NCBI RefSeq assembly: GCF_004210375.1
Contig: NC_134837.1
Location: 17,987,798 to 18,051,797 of the forward strand
Origin: Tachypleus tridentatus
Taxonomy: Eukaryota; Arthropoda; Merostomata; Xiphosura; Limulidae
DNA length: 64,000 bases
Direction of reading: 5' to 3'
Below the pieces are notes generated by a model that was given only the letters and a program-made list of their open reading frames with translations, did not search any database and was not told the origin of the DNA. This document shows, piece after piece, positions 62,280 to 64,000 of this stretch (the first letter of the stretch is position 1; each line of letters opens with the position of its first letter). The position numbers and the translations under genes are program-made.

Positions 62280-63225
62280 ATTAAACAAAATAATTTTATA
62301 AAATATAATATTCCACAAAGTTTTTCTCTATGTTTACAAACAAGCATGGATATATATTATTTTAAGGTTTTATTGCAAGTTACGAGTTCCAGAAACTTCT
62401 TTCATACAATATATTTACCGAGTAAAAACTTAATTTTGCCTGGAAAGCTGAAGAATTAAAATTTACGTGATGAAAATTAACATTTTTTCCAGAATAATTA
62501 ATTTATGTAATTTAATTTTATATTTATACTTTGAACAGATTCAGACGTCTAACAAAAGAACGTTAAATTCGAATTCTTGTCAGCAGCTATTATGTCGATT
62601 GCATTGTCATTCTATACAAAACGAATATGTTACACCAGATGTAACCAGTATTTAGAATGTATGTTCTACTCATATAGAAAATGGTATGTTAGGTTTAGTT
62701 TGGCACTAAGTAAAGAATAAAAGTAAACGCTGTATATATGAGAGATATTGACTAATGTTATTCAACACAGTTTAGTTTATATATTCCCTGCCAGGTGTCG
62801 GAAGTAAACAAATCCTGGTTCATTACTTTATATTTATATTATGTGCAAGTTTGGTGTTTATTATTTTTATAGAAGTTTTTATTTAAAAACTTGGTATTTG
62901 CATAATTATTTTGTAAGTACAGAATAATATCCTTCATGTTTTGTGTGTTTAAGATGTATTTTCCTATTAAAACGAAATAAAAAATAAATATTTATATCAG
63001 TATATTAGTGAGCCTATTTTTTTCTGTTTTTTTCTTACAAAAACCAAACAACCCGTTGTTAAATATTGTCCAAACAAGGAAACCGCCTTCCAGACGAAAT
63101 CTGACACGAACGTACAATAACGTGACCATACAGTTCTATAAAGTATGTGCCCTGAAACAACATTCGCCAAGTTCTCTGCTTTCTACGTTGTATTCTATTT
63201 GTTTTTGAAGAATTTTGATGCAAAG
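62280..63225. other. 3' flank of the Gly/Tyr-rich gene
   Basis: AT-rich, probably including the 3' UTR up to about 62740; no other gene seen. Confidence 0.5.
62716..62721 (+). promoter_or_regulatory. Candidate polyadenylation signal for the Gly/Tyr-rich gene
   Basis: AATAAA 440 bp after the stop codon. It is the first canonical hexamer I noticed downstream; another lies near 62975. Confidence 0.35.
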
Positions 63226-63229
63226 GTAT

Positions 63230-63350
63230 ACAAGAAGTATTTGCGTACAGCCATCCCTAAATTAGGAAAGCAACTAATCAACAACGCCTACAGCTAACCC
63301 TTGGGTTACTCTTATCTGACAGAATGGTATTATTTGACTGCCACTTTTCA
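63230..63350 (-). repeat. SINE-1, degenerate fragment
   Basis: ctaacccttgggttactctt and neighbours match the body loosely. Confidence 0.45.
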
Positions 63351-63862
63351 GAAGTGCATATATATAGAGAGGTCAGCAGATGTAAACCAATAATCCATTA
63401 ATTTTCACGATTGGCAAATCAACCAATAAGCCACACCTATCGTTGCCGTATTCCAAAGATAATATATAACTTAGTGAATATGACACAGACGGGCATACTG
63501 ATGTCTTGGGTTGTTTATCAAATGCACCTTTTGCTTGAAGAAATGGGTAAATGTTAACGGTGCATTTTGTAAACATTATCTTAGCATATAGCTTGAACAT
63601 ATTTTAAGTTAACTGAACAAATCAACAGCTTAACTTCTCTTGGTGGATTTTAATTTTGTGTTAATTTTGGAAGAACCAGAGTTATTCTGTTTCTTGAAAG
63701 AATGTTTTTGATTTCAAAGTGAAACGTTGTGCAAAAGGAAATAGTGCACTTAACTATAACTGAGTCACGATACTAATATACAGTTTTAACATGTATAAAT
63801 ATCTGTAGCAACCTTAGTTAAAGTAGTGCATTGAATTAGTAGATGTATGGATACGTTCTTAC

Positions 63863-64000
63863 TTCGTGTAGCTTTGCGCGAAATTCAAAACAAACGAAAC
63901 CAAACTCAGCCTTGCAAGCACGACATGGCCAGGTGGTTAAGGCGCTCGACTCGTAATCCCCGTCGCATAAAGCATGCTCGCTTTTTCAGTCGTACAGACG
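63863..64000 (+). repeat. SINE-1 tail followed by a SINE-1 head at the window edge
   Basis: 63863-63903 is an isolated tail; 63917-64000 starts a new copy. In the latter, actcgtaatc joins directly to cccgtcgc, deleting about 21 bp including most of the B box. Confidence 0.8.

Noticed and set aside
60760-62347. Long antisense and alternate-frame ORFs over the Gly/Tyr-rich gene
   Set aside because: They follow from the restricted codon set of the Gly/Tyr repeats; only the plus-strand frame has a signal peptide and a sensible composition.

Overview
This is a eukaryotic, AT-rich, repeat-dense nuclear window. It is most likely from a chelicerate arthropod, probably a horseshoe crab (Xiphosura). 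The reasons are a multi-exon, arthropod-type lachesin gene, more than 30 copies or fragments of a tRNA-headed SINE that I associate from memory with Limulus/Tachypleus sequences, and Penelope-like retroelements. The species call is inference; the eukaryotic and arthropod call is firm. I see no bacterial-type operon, CRISPR array or phage module.

Layout. 1-4650: SINEs and a decayed transposon-type coding relic. 4650-7770: lachesin downstream/3' region with a foldback repeat. 7771-19539: a complete lachesin gene on the minus strand. It has seven coding exons; all splice sites are GT-AG, all phases close, and the product is 364 aa. Its introns carry a SINE, two hairpin elements and a Penelope-like fossil. 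19.9-33.7 kb: SINEs, a Penelope tail with a target duplication, a LINE-like relic, a 5'-truncated Penelope insertion (26806-27494) with 14-bp target duplications, and a 54-bp minisatellite split by a SINE. 33.7-36.8 kb: a Penelope reverse-transcriptase relic whose own coding sequence has expanded into a 24-bp minisatellite, followed by a deleted Tc1-like transposon. 36.8-48.8 kb: mostly SINEs of two families, a SINE with a five-fold amplified head, a small inverted-repeat element and an 89-bp degenerate array. 48.8-54.1 kb: a perfect-looking 2493-bp tandem duplication. Its crossover maps to 14 bp inside a SINE, and each copy carries a 42-bp minisatellite that stays open for 428 codons. 54.1-60.7 kb: degenerate tandem arrays and a decayed Penelope element with a 41-bp minisatellite. 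60.8-62.3 kb: a single long ORF for a secreted Gly/Tyr-rich structural-type protein. 62.3-64.0 kb: its 3' flank and SINE fragments.

The two credible host genes are lachesin (a GPI-anchored three-Ig adhesion protein) and the Gly/Tyr-rich secreted protein. They are 41 kb apart, and nothing suggests they work together. Most of the interest lies in the structural genomics: SINE-mediated unequal crossover, minisatellites born from Penelope coding sequence or a SINE head, and conserved hairpin motifs at Penelope ends. I found no convincing new multi-gene system.
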